Shown here in pieces: positions 54,614 to 63,678 of a stretch of 64,000 bases of DNA. The stretch lies in assembly GCF_024585265.1 (NCBI RefSeq), contig NZ_CP036533.1, positions 1,240,001 through 1,304,000 of the forward strand, given 5' to 3'. This stretch comes from Bradyrhizobium sp. WBAH42. GTDB taxonomy: Bacteria; Pseudomonadota; Alphaproteobacteria; Rhizobiales; Xanthobacteraceae. A program made the translations under genes and the position numbers. Positions within the stretch are counted from its first letter, which is position 1; the number at the start of each line of letters is the position of its first letter. A model generated the notes under the pieces. It saw nothing but the letters and a program-made list of their open reading frames with translations, did no database searches and was not told the origin of the DNA.

Positions 54614-55414
54614 ATGTCCCTCGACCTCCACTTCCTCCTCTTTCTCTTCCTGCGCATGGCGATCGCGGCGGCGTTCGTGGTGACGGCGTCGATCATCACC
54701 GAACGCTCGGGGCCGGTGATCGGCGCGCTGATCGCGACCCTGCCGGTGTCGGCGGGGCCGTCCTACGTCTTTCTTGCGATCGACCACGACGCCGCTTTCA
54801 TCGCGCAGGGCGCGCTGGCGAGCCTGCCGGTCAATGCGGCGACGATCTTCATGTGCCTCACTTACGTTGTGCTGTCGCAGCGGCACACTCTCGTGGTGAG
54901 TTGCGGAAGCGCTTTCGCGGTGTGGATCGGGATGGCCTCGATCATCCGCCAGTTCGACTGGACGCTCACGGCCGGGCTTGCCGCCAATCTGATCGCATTC
55001 GGCATCTGCATTCCACTGCTCGCGCGCTATCGCCATGTGAAGATGCCGCTGGTGATGCGCCGCTGGTACGACGTGCCGATGCGCGCTGCGCTGGTTGCGA
55101 CCCTCGTCGCCATCGTGGTGTCGACTTCGAGCTGGGTCGGCCCGCGCATCAGCGGCATCATCGCACTCTTCCCCGTGGTGTTCTCCAGCATGATGGTGAT
55201 CCTGCATCCGCGCATCGGCGGACCGCCGACCGCCGCCGTGCTCGCCAACTCCGCCTGGGGCCTGCTCGGATTTGGCATGGCCATCGCCGTCCTGCACGTT
55301 GCAGTCGTGTGGTTCGGTTCCGCAGTCGGCTTGTGCGTCGCACTCGGGACCTGCGTGGCCTGGAATCTGACGCTGTGGTGGCGTGGACGCAGAAGGCTGC
55401 GCATCGAAACGTAA
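54614..55414 (+). CDS. Integral membrane protein of unknown function
   Basis: A 266-residue protein with eight or nine membrane segments spread over the whole length and short loops. The N-terminus has RMAIAAAFVVTASIITERSGPVIGALIATLP and a later internal block (VGPRISGIIALFPVVFSSMMVILHPRIGGP) repeats the same theme, suggesting two related halves. I do not recognise a named family. It could be a small-molecule carrier. It starts at ATG 54614 and stands alone. Confidence 0.65.
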   Translation: MSLDLHFLLFLFLRMAIAAAFVVTASIITERSGPVIGALIATLPVSAGPSYVFLAIDHDAAFIAQGALASLPVNAATIFMCLTYVVLSQRHTLVVSCGSAFAVWIGMASIIRQFDWTLTAGLAANLIAFGICIPLLARYRHVKMPLVMRRWYDVPMRAALVATLVAIVVSTSSWVGPRISGIIALFPVVFSSMMVILHPRIGGPPTAAVLANSAWGLLGFGMAIAVLHVAVVWFGSAVGLCVALGTCVAWNLTLWWRGRRRLRIET

Positions 55415-55667
55415 GCTTGGTACGGGACCTTTGCGGTGCTCAGCCGGTAGTTCTGCGGTGTTCGACTGCGCGTTTCCGATAACGTCGTTAATTTAATCTT
55501 TGTGTCTTGACCCTACGCTCGCTCGTCAGCTGTCGAGACGACCTCGTTGGATAACGGGCTAGAGTTCCATCAGTACGAAAGTCGCAAACCACGAGCCGAA
55601 AACTTCGAGCGCAAGCGCGGCGCTGTGCGCGCCATGCCTAATGATTTCTCATCGAGGAGATACTTGA

Positions 55668-57344
55668 ATGTTCGGCCGTAAGTCCCACAGTGACGCACAG
55701 GCGCGGCTCGATGCCATTGGTCGCTCGCAGGCGATGATCGAATTCAAACTTGATGGCACGATCGTCACGGCCAACAAGAATTTTCTCGACGCCCTCGGCT
55801 ACCGGCTCGAGGAGATCCAGGGCAAGCATCACTCGATGTTCGTGCCGGCAGACCAGCGCGACAGCGCCGAGTACAAGGCGTTCTGGGCCGCACTGAACCG
55901 CGGCGAGTATCAGGCGCGCGAGTTCAAGCGAATCGCGAAGGACGGCCACGAGGTCTGGATCGAAGCATCCTACAATCCGGTGCTCGACGGCGACGGCAAG
56001 GCGGTGATGGTCGCCAAGATCGCGACCGACATCACCGAGAAGAAGATCCGGAGCATGACGGACGCATCGAAGATCGCCGCCAGCAGCCGCGCCCAGGCCG
56101 TCATCGAGTTCAAGCTCGACGGTACCATCGTCACCGCCAACGAGAATTTCTGCAAGGCACTCGGCTATTCGCTCGCCGAGATCCAGGGCAAGCATCACAG
56201 CTTGTTCGTGGCCGAGGCTGACCGCAACGGCGCTGCCTATCGCGAATTCTGGGCCAAGCTCAACCGCGGCGAATACCAGGCCGGCGAGTTCAAGCGTATC
56301 GGCAAGGGCGGCCGCGAGGTCTGGATCCTCGCTTCCTACAATCCGCTGCTCGACGAGAGCGGCAAGCCGTATGGAGTCGTCAAGTTCGCAACTGACGTCA
56401 CTGCCGAGAAGCTGAAGACCGCCGATATCGCAGGTCAGATCGCGGCGATTGACAAGGCGCAGGCCGTGATCGAGTTCAACATGGACGGCACGGTCATCAC
56501 GGCCAATGCCAACTTCCTGGGCGCACTCGGCTATTCGCTGGCCGAGATCAAGGGCAAGCATCACAGCATGTTCGTCGAGCCCAGTGAGCGCGACGGCGCC
56601 GCCTATCGGGAATTCTGGGCTGCGCTTGGTCGCGGTCAATACCAAGCCGGGGAATACAAGCGCATCGGCAAGGGCGGCAAGGAAGTCTACATCCAAGCCT
56701 CCTACAACCCGATCTTCGATCTCAACGGCAAGCCGGTCAAGGTCGTGAAATATGCCACCGACACCACCAAGCAGGTGCTGGTCCGCATGGGCAACGAGCG
56801 CGTTCGCGGCATGATGGAATCGGTCGCCGCCGGCTCGGAGGAGCTCAACGCTTCGGTGCGGGAGATCTCCGAGGCCATGACCAAGTCGCGCGAGACCGCG
56901 ATGAGCGCCGTCGACCAGGTCGCCGCGGCCGATGCCCAGGCCCAGCGCCTCACCGAAGCCGCGCAAGCGATGAGCGGCATCGTCGAGATGATCAACAGCA
57001 TCACCGGCCAGATCAATCTGCTCGCGCTGAATGCCACGATCGAATCCGCCCGCGCCGGTGAAGCCGGCCGCGGCTTTGCCGTGGTGGCGTCCGAAGTGAA
57101 GAGCCTTGCCAACCAGGCCAAGCAGGCCACTGACAAGATCGGCCAGGAAATCGGCAGCCTCAACGGCATCTCGGGTGACGTCGTTAGCGCACTCGGCTCG
57201 ATCAAGCAGGCGATCAACAACGTCAGCGAATACGTCACCTCGACCGCCGCGGCCGTCGAGGAGCAGAGCACGGTGACCAACGAGATGTCGACCAGCATGC
57301 AGCGCGCGGCCGCGGAAGCCGCGGCGATCGCGGCGCGGGGGTAG
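55668..57344 (+). CDS. Soluble chemoreceptor with three PAS domains
   Basis: A 558-residue methyl-accepting chemotaxis protein without a membrane segment. Three PAS domains lie in tandem (about 15-130, 137-252, 259-374), then a signalling domain whose tip has [31 protein letters not shown]. The tip is the canonical CheA/CheW-contact hairpin. No HAMP, no C-terminal CheR-binding pentapeptide; the protein stops soon after the second methylation helix (AAAIAARG). It probably senses a redox, oxygen or small-molecule signal in the cytoplasm. The gene is preceded by a 253-base interval containing an AT-rich stretch (GTTAATTTAATCTTTG) near 55480-55500. Confidence 0.92.
   Translation: MFGRKSHSDAQARLDAIGRSQAMIEFKLDGTIVTANKNFLDALGYRLEEIQGKHHSMFVPADQRDSAEYKAFWAALNRGEYQAREFKRIAKDGHEVWIEASYNPVLDGDGKAVMVAKIATDITEKKIRSMTDASKIAASSRAQAVIEFKLDGTIVTANENFCKALGYSLAEIQGKHHSLFVAEADRNGAAYREFWAKLNRGEYQAGEFKRIGKGGREVWILASYNPLLDESGKPYGVVKFATDVTAEKLKTADIAGQIAAIDKAQAVIEFNMDGTVITANANFLGALGYSLAEIKGKHHSMFVEPSERDGAAYREFWAALGRGQYQAGEYKRIGKGGKEVYIQASYNPIFDLNGKPVKVVKYATDTTKQVLVRMGNERVRGMMESVAAGSEELNASVREISEAMTKSRETAMSAVDQVAAADAQAQRLTEAAQAMSGIVEMINSITGQINLLALNATIESARAGEAGRGFAVVASEVKSLANQAKQATDKIGQEIGSLNGISGDVVSALGSIKQAINNVSEYVTSTAAAVEEQSTVTNEMSTSMQRAAAEAAAIAARG
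55734..56774 (+). repeat. Three tandem PAS-coding units of 366 bases
   Basis: Within the chemoreceptor gene the PAS units begin at residues 23, 145 and 267: the blocks [26 protein letters not shown] and [13 protein letters not shown] are spaced exactly 122 residues (366 bases) apart. Units share GKHHS, RGEYQA/RGQYQA, KRI and ASYNP. Confidence 0.85.
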
Positions 57345-57353
57345 GCGGGCGTC

Positions 57354-57441
57354 GTAGGGTGGGTTAGCCGAAGGCGTAACCCACCTCTTCTATCTCCTCG
57401 GAAATGAAGATGGTGGGTTACGCTTCGCTAACCCACCCTAC
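57354..57441. repeat. GTAGGGTGGG palindromic repeat, family C copy 3
   Basis: Starts GTAGGGTGGGTTAGCCGAAGGCG and ends GCGAAGCGTAACCCACC-like inverse, closing CCCACCCTAC; inside, TAACCCACC faces GGTGGGTTA. It lies between the convergent chemoreceptor and mutS genes, 7 bases from the mutS stop codon. Confidence 0.85.
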
Positions 57442-57447
57442 AGGCCA

Positions 57448-60202
57448 TCACGGCTTCGGCAGCTTGGCCTTCAACGCATACAGCGCATCCAGCGCCTCGC
57501 GCGGCGACATCTCGTCCGGGTGCAGCGCCTTCACCGCCTCCATCAGCAGCTCCGCGTCGCTCGGCGGCGCGGCTTCAGTGGCGGCGCGTGAGGGCACCGC
57601 GAACAGCGGCAGATCGTCCACCAAGGCTCGCGCGGTCTGGCCGCGGTCCTGCGCCTCCAGCTTGGACAGCACCGATTTGGCGCGCGTGATCACCGCCGGC
57701 GGCAGGCCGGCGAGCTTCGCCACCTGGATGCCGTAGGAGCGGTCGGCCGAGCCCGGCAGCACCTCGTGCAGGAACACGACGTTGCCCTGCCATTCCTTCA
57801 CCCGCACCGTGGCGTTGAACATGCGCGGCAGCTTGGCCGCGAGCGCAGTCAGCTCGTGATAGTGCGTCGCGAACAATGTGCGGCAGCGGTTGTTCTCGTG
57901 CAGATGCTCGATCGCGGCCCAGGCGATGGAGAGGCCGTCGAAGGTCGCGGTGCCGCGGCCGATCTCGTCGAGGATGACGAGCGAGCGCTCGCCGGCCTGG
58001 TTCAGGATCGCCGCGGTCTCGACCATCTCCACCATGAAGGTGGAGCGGCCGCGGGCGAGATCGTCGGCGGCGCCGACGCGCGAGAACAGGCGGTCGACGA
58101 TGCCGATCCGCGCACGCGTGGCCGGCACGAAGCTGCCGATCTGCGCCATCAAGGCAATCAGCGCGTTCTGGCGCAAGAAGGTCGATTTACCCGCCATGTT
58201 GGGACCGGTGAGCAGCCAGAGCTGGCCTGCCCCCACCCTACCCAGGGTAGGGTGGGGGTACAGGCGACAGGTCGCAGGCATTGGCGATGAACGGCTCGCC
58301 GTTGCGCTTGAGCGCCTGCTCGACCACGGGATGGCGGCCGGCCTCGATCGCAAAGCTGAGCGAGCCGTCGACCTCGGGCCGCACATAGTTCTCGTCGACT
58401 GCGAGCTTGGCCAGCGACGTCGCGACGTCGAGCAGCGCGAAGCCTTGCGCCGCGGCGCGCAGATCGTCGCTGATCGCGAGCGCCTTGCCACAGAGCCGCT
58501 CGAAGATCTCGAGCTCGAGGCCGAGCGCACGGTCGCCGGCATTGGCGATCTTGGCCTCGATCTCGCCGAGCTCGGCGGTGGTGAAGCGCACCTGTCCCGC
58601 CAGCGTCTGGCGATGGATGAAGGTCGCGTTCAGCGGGGGCGACATCAGCTTGTCGCCGTGCTGGGCGGTGACCTCGACGAAATAGCCGAGCACGTTGTTG
58701 TGCCGGATCTTGAGGCCCTTCACGGAGGTCACGTCGGCGTAGCGCGCCTGCATCGAGGCGACCACGAGGCGCGAGGCGTCGCGCAGGTTTCGCGCTTCGT
58801 CCAGCGCGGGCTCGTAGCCCTGGCGCACGAAGCCGCCGTCGCGCTTGATCAGCGGCAGCTGCTCGTCGAGCGCGCTGGCGAACTCGGCAGCAAGCTCGCG
58901 CGACGGCCGCTGCAGCGCCGCCATCACTGCCGCGATTTCCTGCGGCGGTTGATCCAGCTCGGAGAGCCGCGTCAACACCTGGTCGGCGGCGATGATGCCG
59001 TCGCGGATGCCGGCGAGGTCGCGCGGCCCGCCGCGGCCGACCGAGAGCCGAGCCAGAGCGCGCGACATATCGGGCGCGCCGCGCAAAATGCTGCGGATGT
59101 CCTCGCGCGCGGCGGAATCGGCCACGAAGGCGCTGACCCCATCTAGCCGCCGCGCGATCGCCGGCGCATCGGTCAGCGGCGCGGCCAGGCGCTGCGCCAG
59201 CAGGCGGGAGCCCGCCGAGGTCACGGTGCAGTCGATCGCGTCGAGCAGCGAGCCGCGGCGTTCGCCGGCGAGCGTCCGCGTCAGCTCGAGATTGGCGCGC
59301 GTGGCCGGGTCGATCGCCATGGTCGCGCCCGAAGCCTCGCGCGCCGGCGGCGACAGCGGCGGATGCTTGCCGACCTGGGTGCGGTCGACATAGGTAACGG
59401 CAGCGGCCGCAGCGGTGGCCTCCAGGCGCGTCAGCTGCGCGAGCCCGTCCATGGTCGAGACGGCAAAGTAGTCGCACAGCCGCTTCTCGGCGGTGGCGCC
59501 GTCGAACACGTCGCGGGTCAGCGGCGTCACCGCCGGCAGCTCGCGCAAGGTCTGGCCGAGCTCGTTGTCGCTATAGAGCGCGTCGGTGACGATCGCCTCG
59601 TTCGGGTTGATGCGCGCCAGCGTCGCGGCGAGCTCGCCGCCCGAGACCTCGGTGACCGTGAATTCGGCCGTCGAGATGTCGATCCAGGCGAGGCCGAAGC
59701 GGTCGCCGCCGGCGGACGAGCGTGCCCGCGCGATCGCCAACAGGTAATTGTTGGCACGCGCATCGAGCAGCGTGTCCTCGGTCAGCGTGCCCGGCGTCAC
59801 CAGCCGCACCACGCCGCGGCGCACCACGCTCTTGTTGCCGCGCGCTTTCGCCGCCGCGGGATCCTCGGTCTGCTCGCACACCGCAACCCGATGCCCGGCG
59901 CTGATGAGACGATGCAGGTAATCCTCGGCGCGCTCGACCGGCACGCCGCACATCGGGATATCCGCGCCCTGGTGCTTGCCGCGCTTGGTCAAGACGATGC
60001 CGAGCGTCTTTGAAGCGATCTCGGCGTCCTCGAAGAACAATTCGTAGAAGTCGCCCATCCGGTAGAACAGCAGCAAGCCCTGATGCGCTGCTTTGATCTC
60101 CAGATACTGCTCCATCATCGGCGTGACGCGCGCGGCAGCCTCGGCCTGCGGCGTGGGCGTGTCGTCGGGCGGCGGAACGGGTATCGGTTGTTGCATGGTC
60201 AT
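57448..60202 (-). pseudogene. mutS: DNA mismatch repair gene mutS, frame broken at a hairpin
   Basis: MutS recognises mismatches and recruits MutL. The N-terminal part (60202 to 58238, 654 residues) has the mismatch-binding [15 protein letters not shown] segment, connector, lever and clamp domains and stops at a TAG just after [12 protein letters not shown]. The C-terminal part resumes in the next frame and is complete: Walker [41 protein letters not shown], and the end of the protein. The break is in the hairpin at 58230-58258. The span is 2755 bases; removing one base gives 917 codons plus stop with no internal stop. As written, neither product has both mismatch binding and ATPase. A sequencing error, a real loss, or a switchable tract are all possible. 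Confidence 0.9.
58230..58258. repeat. 29-nt perfect hairpin inside mutS
   Basis: Fourteen bases CCCCCACCCTACCC, one centre base, then GGGTAGGGTGGGGG: a perfect inverted repeat with a C5 tract and a G5 tract at its ends. The core CCCACCCTAC/GTAGGGTGGG equals the ends of the family C repeats, here with the orientation turned outside-in. Removing one C from the C5 tract of the coding strand (the tract read first in mutS) restores the mutS frame. Confidence 0.9.
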
Positions 60203-60310
60203 GGGCGGCGCAACCTACAAAATTTCGCCTGAGCGTCCTATCGGTTTGGCTGGGGAGGGCGGGTTTTCCACGCTGTCCGCATGGCGGGATGTATGCGCCA
60301 CACTCTCGGT

Positions 60311-60412
60311 CGTCATTCCGGGATGCGCCGATAGGCGCAGGCCCGGAATCCATAACCCCGGCTCGTGGTTATGGATTCCGGGCTCGCGACTTCGGCGCGC
60401 CCCGGAATGACG
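60311..60412. repeat. Two-hairpin palindromic repeat, family A copy 9 (short core)
   Basis: Ends CGTCATTCCGGGATGCGCC and GGCGCGCCCCGGAATGACG pair imperfectly; inside, TCCATAACCCCGGCTC faces GTGGTTATGGA. The GAAGACTC interior is missing. It lies in the 339-base gap between the divergent mutS and pcaF-like genes; the rest of the gap has no gene. Confidence 0.8.
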
Positions 60413-60541
60413 GCTGAGTTTCATGACATCGCTCGAATATGCCACCCGCGAAACCGTCAATTGACCTGCCGCAGGCGCGCTCCTAAAACTCCGCCGACAT
60501 TGAAGAATTTGGCCGGATCGCGGCATTCAGGGAGAACAACG

Positions 60542-61750
60542 ATGCGTGACGTCTTTATCTGTGATGCCGTGCGGACCCCGATCGGCCGTTTCGGCGGCTC
60601 GCTCGCCCAGGTGCGCGCCGACGATCTCGCCGCCGCCCCGATCAAGGCGCTGATGGCAAAACACCCCAAGCTCGACTGGGCACAGGTGGACGAGGTCTTC
60701 TTCGGTTGCGCCAACCAGGCCGGCGAGGACAATCGCAACGTCGCGCGCATGGCGCTGTTGCTCGCAGGCCTACCGGATTCGGTTCCCGGCCAGACCTTGA
60801 ACCGGCTTTGCGCCTCGGGCCTCGATGCGGTCGGTGCCGCGGGCCGCGCCATCCGTTCCGGCGAGATCGAGCTTGCGATTGCCGGCGGCGTCGAGTCGAT
60901 GACCCGCGCGCCCTTCGTAATGGGCAAGGCGCAGGAGGCCTTCTCGCGCTCGGCCGAGATCTTCGACACCACCATCGGCTGGCGCTTCATCAATCCACTG
61001 CTGAAGGCACAGTACGGCGTCGATGCGATGCCCGAGACCGGCGAGAACGTCGCCGAGGAGTTCCAGGTCTCGCGCGCCGACCAGGACGCCTTCGCCATTC
61101 GCTCGCAGCAGCGTGCGGGCGCAGCGATCGCGGCGGGTTATTTCGCGGAAGAAATCACGCCCATCACGATTCCTGGCGGCAAGGCCGGTCCTGTTACGGT
61201 CGACAAGGACGAGCATCCGCGCCCCGAGACCACGCTGGAAGGTCTGGCCAAGCTGAAGCCGATCGTGCGCAATCCGGGCACCGTCACGGCCGGCAATGCC
61301 TCCGGCGTCAATGACGGCGCCGCCGCCATGATCCTGGCCTCGGAAGCCGCGGTGAAGAAGCACGGCCTGACGCCGCGAGCGCGCATCCTCGGGCTCGCCT
61401 CGGCCGGCGTGCCGCCGCGGATCATGGGCATCGGCCCGGTGCCGGCGACCCGCAAGCTGATGGAACGCCTCGGCAAGAAGATCAGCGATTTCGACCTGAT
61501 CGAGCTGAACGAAGCTTTCGCCTCGCAGGGCATCGCCTGCATGCGCCAGCTCGGCGTCGCCGATGACGCCGATTTCGTCAATCCGCATGGCGGCGCCATC
61601 GCGCTCGGCCATCCGCTCGGCATGAGCGGTGCCCGTCTCGCACTCACCGCCGTGCACGGCATGGAGAAGCGCGGCGACAAGCTGGCGCTCGCCACCATGT
61701 GCGTCGGCGTCGGCCAGGGTGTCGCGGTGGCGATCGAAAAGCTGAATTAA
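60542..61750 (+). CDS. pcaF: Thiolase, probable 3-oxoadipyl-CoA thiolase PcaF
   Basis: A 402-residue thiolase. The acyl-accepting cysteine is in LNRLCASGLDAV (about residue 90), the second pair is NEAFASQ and the GHPLG histidine, and the catalytic cysteine ends the chain in TMCVGVGQG. The N-terminus DVFICDAVRTPIGRFGG is the typical PcaF/PaaJ form. PcaF splits 3-oxoadipyl-CoA to succinyl-CoA and acetyl-CoA, the last step of the beta-ketoadipate route. The pcaHG genes nearby support this reading, but a general acetyl-CoA acetyltransferase cannot be ruled out. GGGAG precedes ATG 60542. Confidence 0.85.
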   Translation: MRDVFICDAVRTPIGRFGGSLAQVRADDLAAAPIKALMAKHPKLDWAQVDEVFFGCANQAGEDNRNVARMALLLAGLPDSVPGQTLNRLCASGLDAVGAAGRAIRSGEIELAIAGGVESMTRAPFVMGKAQEAFSRSAEIFDTTIGWRFINPLLKAQYGVDAMPETGENVAEEFQVSRADQDAFAIRSQQRAGAAIAAGYFAEEITPITIPGGKAGPVTVDKDEHPRPETTLEGLAKLKPIVRNPGTVTAGNASGVNDGAAAMILASEAAVKKHGLTPRARILGLASAGVPPRIMGIGPVPATRKLMERLGKKISDFDLIELNEAFASQGIACMRQLGVADDADFVNPHGGAIALGHPLGMSGARLALTAVHGMEKRGDKLALATMCVGVGQGVAVAIEKLN

Positions 61751-61760
61751 GACTCCATCC

Positions 61761-61897
61761 TCCCCCTCTCCCCGTTCTTACGGGGAGAGGGTTGGGGTGA
61801 GGGGCCTCTCTCCGCAAATGAGATGACCGTGGGACCTGTACCCCCTCACCCGGATCGCAAGGGCGATCCGACCTCTCCCCGCAGGCGGGGAGAGGTG
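61761..61897. repeat. Palindromic intergenic repeat, family D copy 2
   Basis: Hairpin CTCTCCCCGTTCTTACGGGGAGAG at the left and CCTCTCCCCGCAGGCGGGGAGAGG at the right, with CACCCGGATCGCAAGGGCGATCCG between. It lies between the thiolase and dioxygenase genes, which read in the same direction. Confidence 0.75.
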
Positions 61898-61958
61898 AAG
61901 ATTCCGGGGCCGCTCCTTTCACTCGCGCCCGGAACGACCGGATGGTTGGGAGGTGGCT

Positions 61959-62852
61959 ATGATCATCGAGCGCGAGAAGGACGTCACGGCCGCGGCACTG
62001 GCGGTGATGGAGCGGACATCCGATCCGCGGCTGCGCGAGATCATGGTCTCCCTGGTCAAGCATTTGCACGCCTTCGTGCGCGACGTTCGCCTGACCGAGA
62101 AGGAGTTCCGCGATGCCACGGCGATCGTGGCCGAGCTCGGCAAGCTGACCACCGACACGCACAACGAAGTCGTGCTGATGGCGGGGTCGCTCGGCGTCTC
62201 GTCGCTGGTGTGCCTGCTCAACAACGGCGATCAGGGCAATACGGAGACCGATCAATCATTGCTCGGGCCGTTCTGGCGGTTGAATTCGCCCCGGGTCGAG
62301 AATGGCGGATCGATCGTGCGCTCGGAAACGCCGGGGGCCACGCTGTTCGTCAGCGGCCGCGTCGTCGACAGGGACGGCCGGCCCGTCGCGGGTGCCGAGA
62401 TCGATGTCTGGCACGCCTCGCCGGTCGGCCTCTACGAGAACCAGGACCCCGAGCAGGCCGACATGAACCTGCGCGGCAAGTTCATGTCCGATTCCGACGG
62501 GCGCTTTTCCTTCCGCTCGGTGATGATGGTCGGCTATCCCATTCCGACCGATGGTGTCGTGGGCCGCCTGCTCAAGGCGCAGGACCGCCACCCCTATCGT
62601 CCCGCACATCTGCACGCCCTGATCTTCAAGCCAGGATTCAAGGTGCTGATCTCGCAGGTGTATGATCCGAGCGACCCTCATATCGACAGCGACGTGCAGT
62701 TCGGTGTGACACAGGCTCTGATCGGCAAGTTCGTGCGCCACGATACGCCGCATCCGACCGCGAAGGACGCCTCGGTGCCCTGGTATTCGCTCGACCATAC
62801 CTACCGGCTCGAGGCCGGAGAGGCCGTGCTTCCGCGTGCGCCTATCAGGTAG
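61959..62852 (+). CDS. Intradiol ring-cleavage dioxygenase (catechol/hydroxyquinol 1,2-type)
   Basis: A 297-residue non-haem Fe(III) dioxygenase with an N-terminal helical Dioxygenase_N domain (about 1-95), which is found in catechol and hydroxyquinol 1,2-dioxygenases but not in PcaH/PcaG. The catalytic part has VDVWHASPVGLYENQD-like and MMVGYPIPTDG tyrosine ligands, and RPAHLHALIF with two histidine ligands. It splits an ortho-diol ring between the hydroxyls. I start at ATG 61959 (GGGAGG six bases upstream) rather than GTG 61953. Its position next to pcaHG adds a second ring-cleaving activity. Confidence 0.87.
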   Translation: MIIEREKDVTAAALAVMERTSDPRLREIMVSLVKHLHAFVRDVRLTEKEFRDATAIVAELGKLTTDTHNEVVLMAGSLGVSSLVCLLNNGDQGNTETDQSLLGPFWRLNSPRVENGGSIVRSETPGATLFVSGRVVDRDGRPVAGAEIDVWHASPVGLYENQDPEQADMNLRGKFMSDSDGRFSFRSVMMVGYPIPTDGVVGRLLKAQDRHPYRPAHLHALIFKPGFKVLISQVYDPSDPHIDSDVQFGVTQALIGKFVRHDTPHPTAKDASVPWYSLDHTYRLEAGEAVLPRAPIR

Positions 62853-62907
62853 GGAGCGGCCGGCTGCCATGCGCGGGAACGCCGCTAAACCGGCTTTCCC
62901 AAATTAG

Positions 62908-62920
62908 TTATATCCTATAA
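62908..62920. promoter_or_regulatory. AT-rich inverted repeat upstream of pcaH
   Basis: TTATA-TCC-TATAA, a perfect palindrome in the only AT-rich island of the region (ATTAGTTATATCCTATAATG). It is 56 bases before the pcaH start and could be a regulator site overlapping a promoter. It is not a clear match to the PcaQ site I know, so no regulator is named. Confidence 0.35.
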
Positions 62921-62975
62921 TGATTGGCAGAAGCGTTGACCGGCCGGACCTAAAATGCCGGGGAGGAGTTCGCCA

Positions 62976-63677
62976 ATGACATTCATCTATCCCACCGGCA
63001 GCAACGCGGCGCATCCGCTGCCGCTGTCGCCCGACTACAAGAGCTCGATCAAGCGTGCGCCGAACAAGCCCTTGATCCCGATGCCCCATACGCTGTCGGA
63101 GCTGACCGGACCGGTCTACGGCCACGAGACCGTGCGCGAGGGCGACAACGATCTCACCCGTCAGCACGCGGGCGAGCCGCTCGGCGAGCGCATCATCGTG
63201 CACGGCCATGTGCGCGACGAGGACGGCCGCGGCGTGCCGAACTCGCTCGTCGAGATCTGGCAGGCCAATTCCTGCGGCCGCTATGTCCATGTCCGCGATC
63301 AGCATCCGGCGCCGCTGGATCCGAATTTCACCGGCGCGGGTCGCACCGTGAGCGATGCGTCCGGCTATTATCGCTTCGTCACCATCAAGCCCGGCGCCTA
63401 TCCCTGGGGCAATCACCACAATGCCTGGCGTCCCGCGCATATCCATCTCTCGGTGTTCGGCCATTCCTTCGTCACGCGGCTGGTGACGCAGATGTACTTC
63501 CCGGCCGATCCGCTGTTTCCGTTCGATCCGATCTTCAACTCGGTGCCGGACGAGAAGGCGCGGGCGCGGATGGTTTCCTCTTTCGACCTCGAGAACACCC
63601 AGCCCGAATGGGCGCTGTGCTACCGCTTTGACATCGTGCTGCGCGGCAAGAACGCCACGCCCATGGAGAACCACTAA
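62976..63677 (+). CDS. pcaH: Protocatechuate 3,4-dioxygenase beta subunit
   Basis: A 233-residue PcaH. The beta-subunit hallmarks are YRFVTIKPGAYPWGNHHNAWRPAHIHLS, with the iron tyrosines (GAYPW) and histidines (H-I-H), SCGRYVHVRDQHPAPLDPNF with a further tyrosine ligand, and an N-terminal SPDYKSSIKRAPNKPL. With PcaG it cleaves protocatechuate to 3-carboxy-cis,cis-muconate. ATG 62976 has GGGAGGAG upstream. pcaG starts one base after its stop. Confidence 0.95.
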   Translation: MTFIYPTGSNAAHPLPLSPDYKSSIKRAPNKPLIPMPHTLSELTGPVYGHETVREGDNDLTRQHAGEPLGERIIVHGHVRDEDGRGVPNSLVEIWQANSCGRYVHVRDQHPAPLDPNFTGAGRTVSDASGYYRFVTIKPGAYPWGNHHNAWRPAHIHLSVFGHSFVTRLVTQMYFPADPLFPFDPIFNSVPDEKARARMVSSFDLENTQPEWALCYRFDIVLRGKNATPMENH

Positions 63678-63678
63678 C

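Noticed and set aside
55668..57344. The chemoreceptor as truncated by the adjacent repeat
   Set aside because: Its signalling hairpin is complete and soluble receptors of similar length exist; without relatives to compare, truncation is not supported.
58158..59477. A 439-codon minus-strand frame inside mutS
   Set aside because: It is an alternative frame of the intact N-terminal mutS region; Arg/Ala-rich and without motif.
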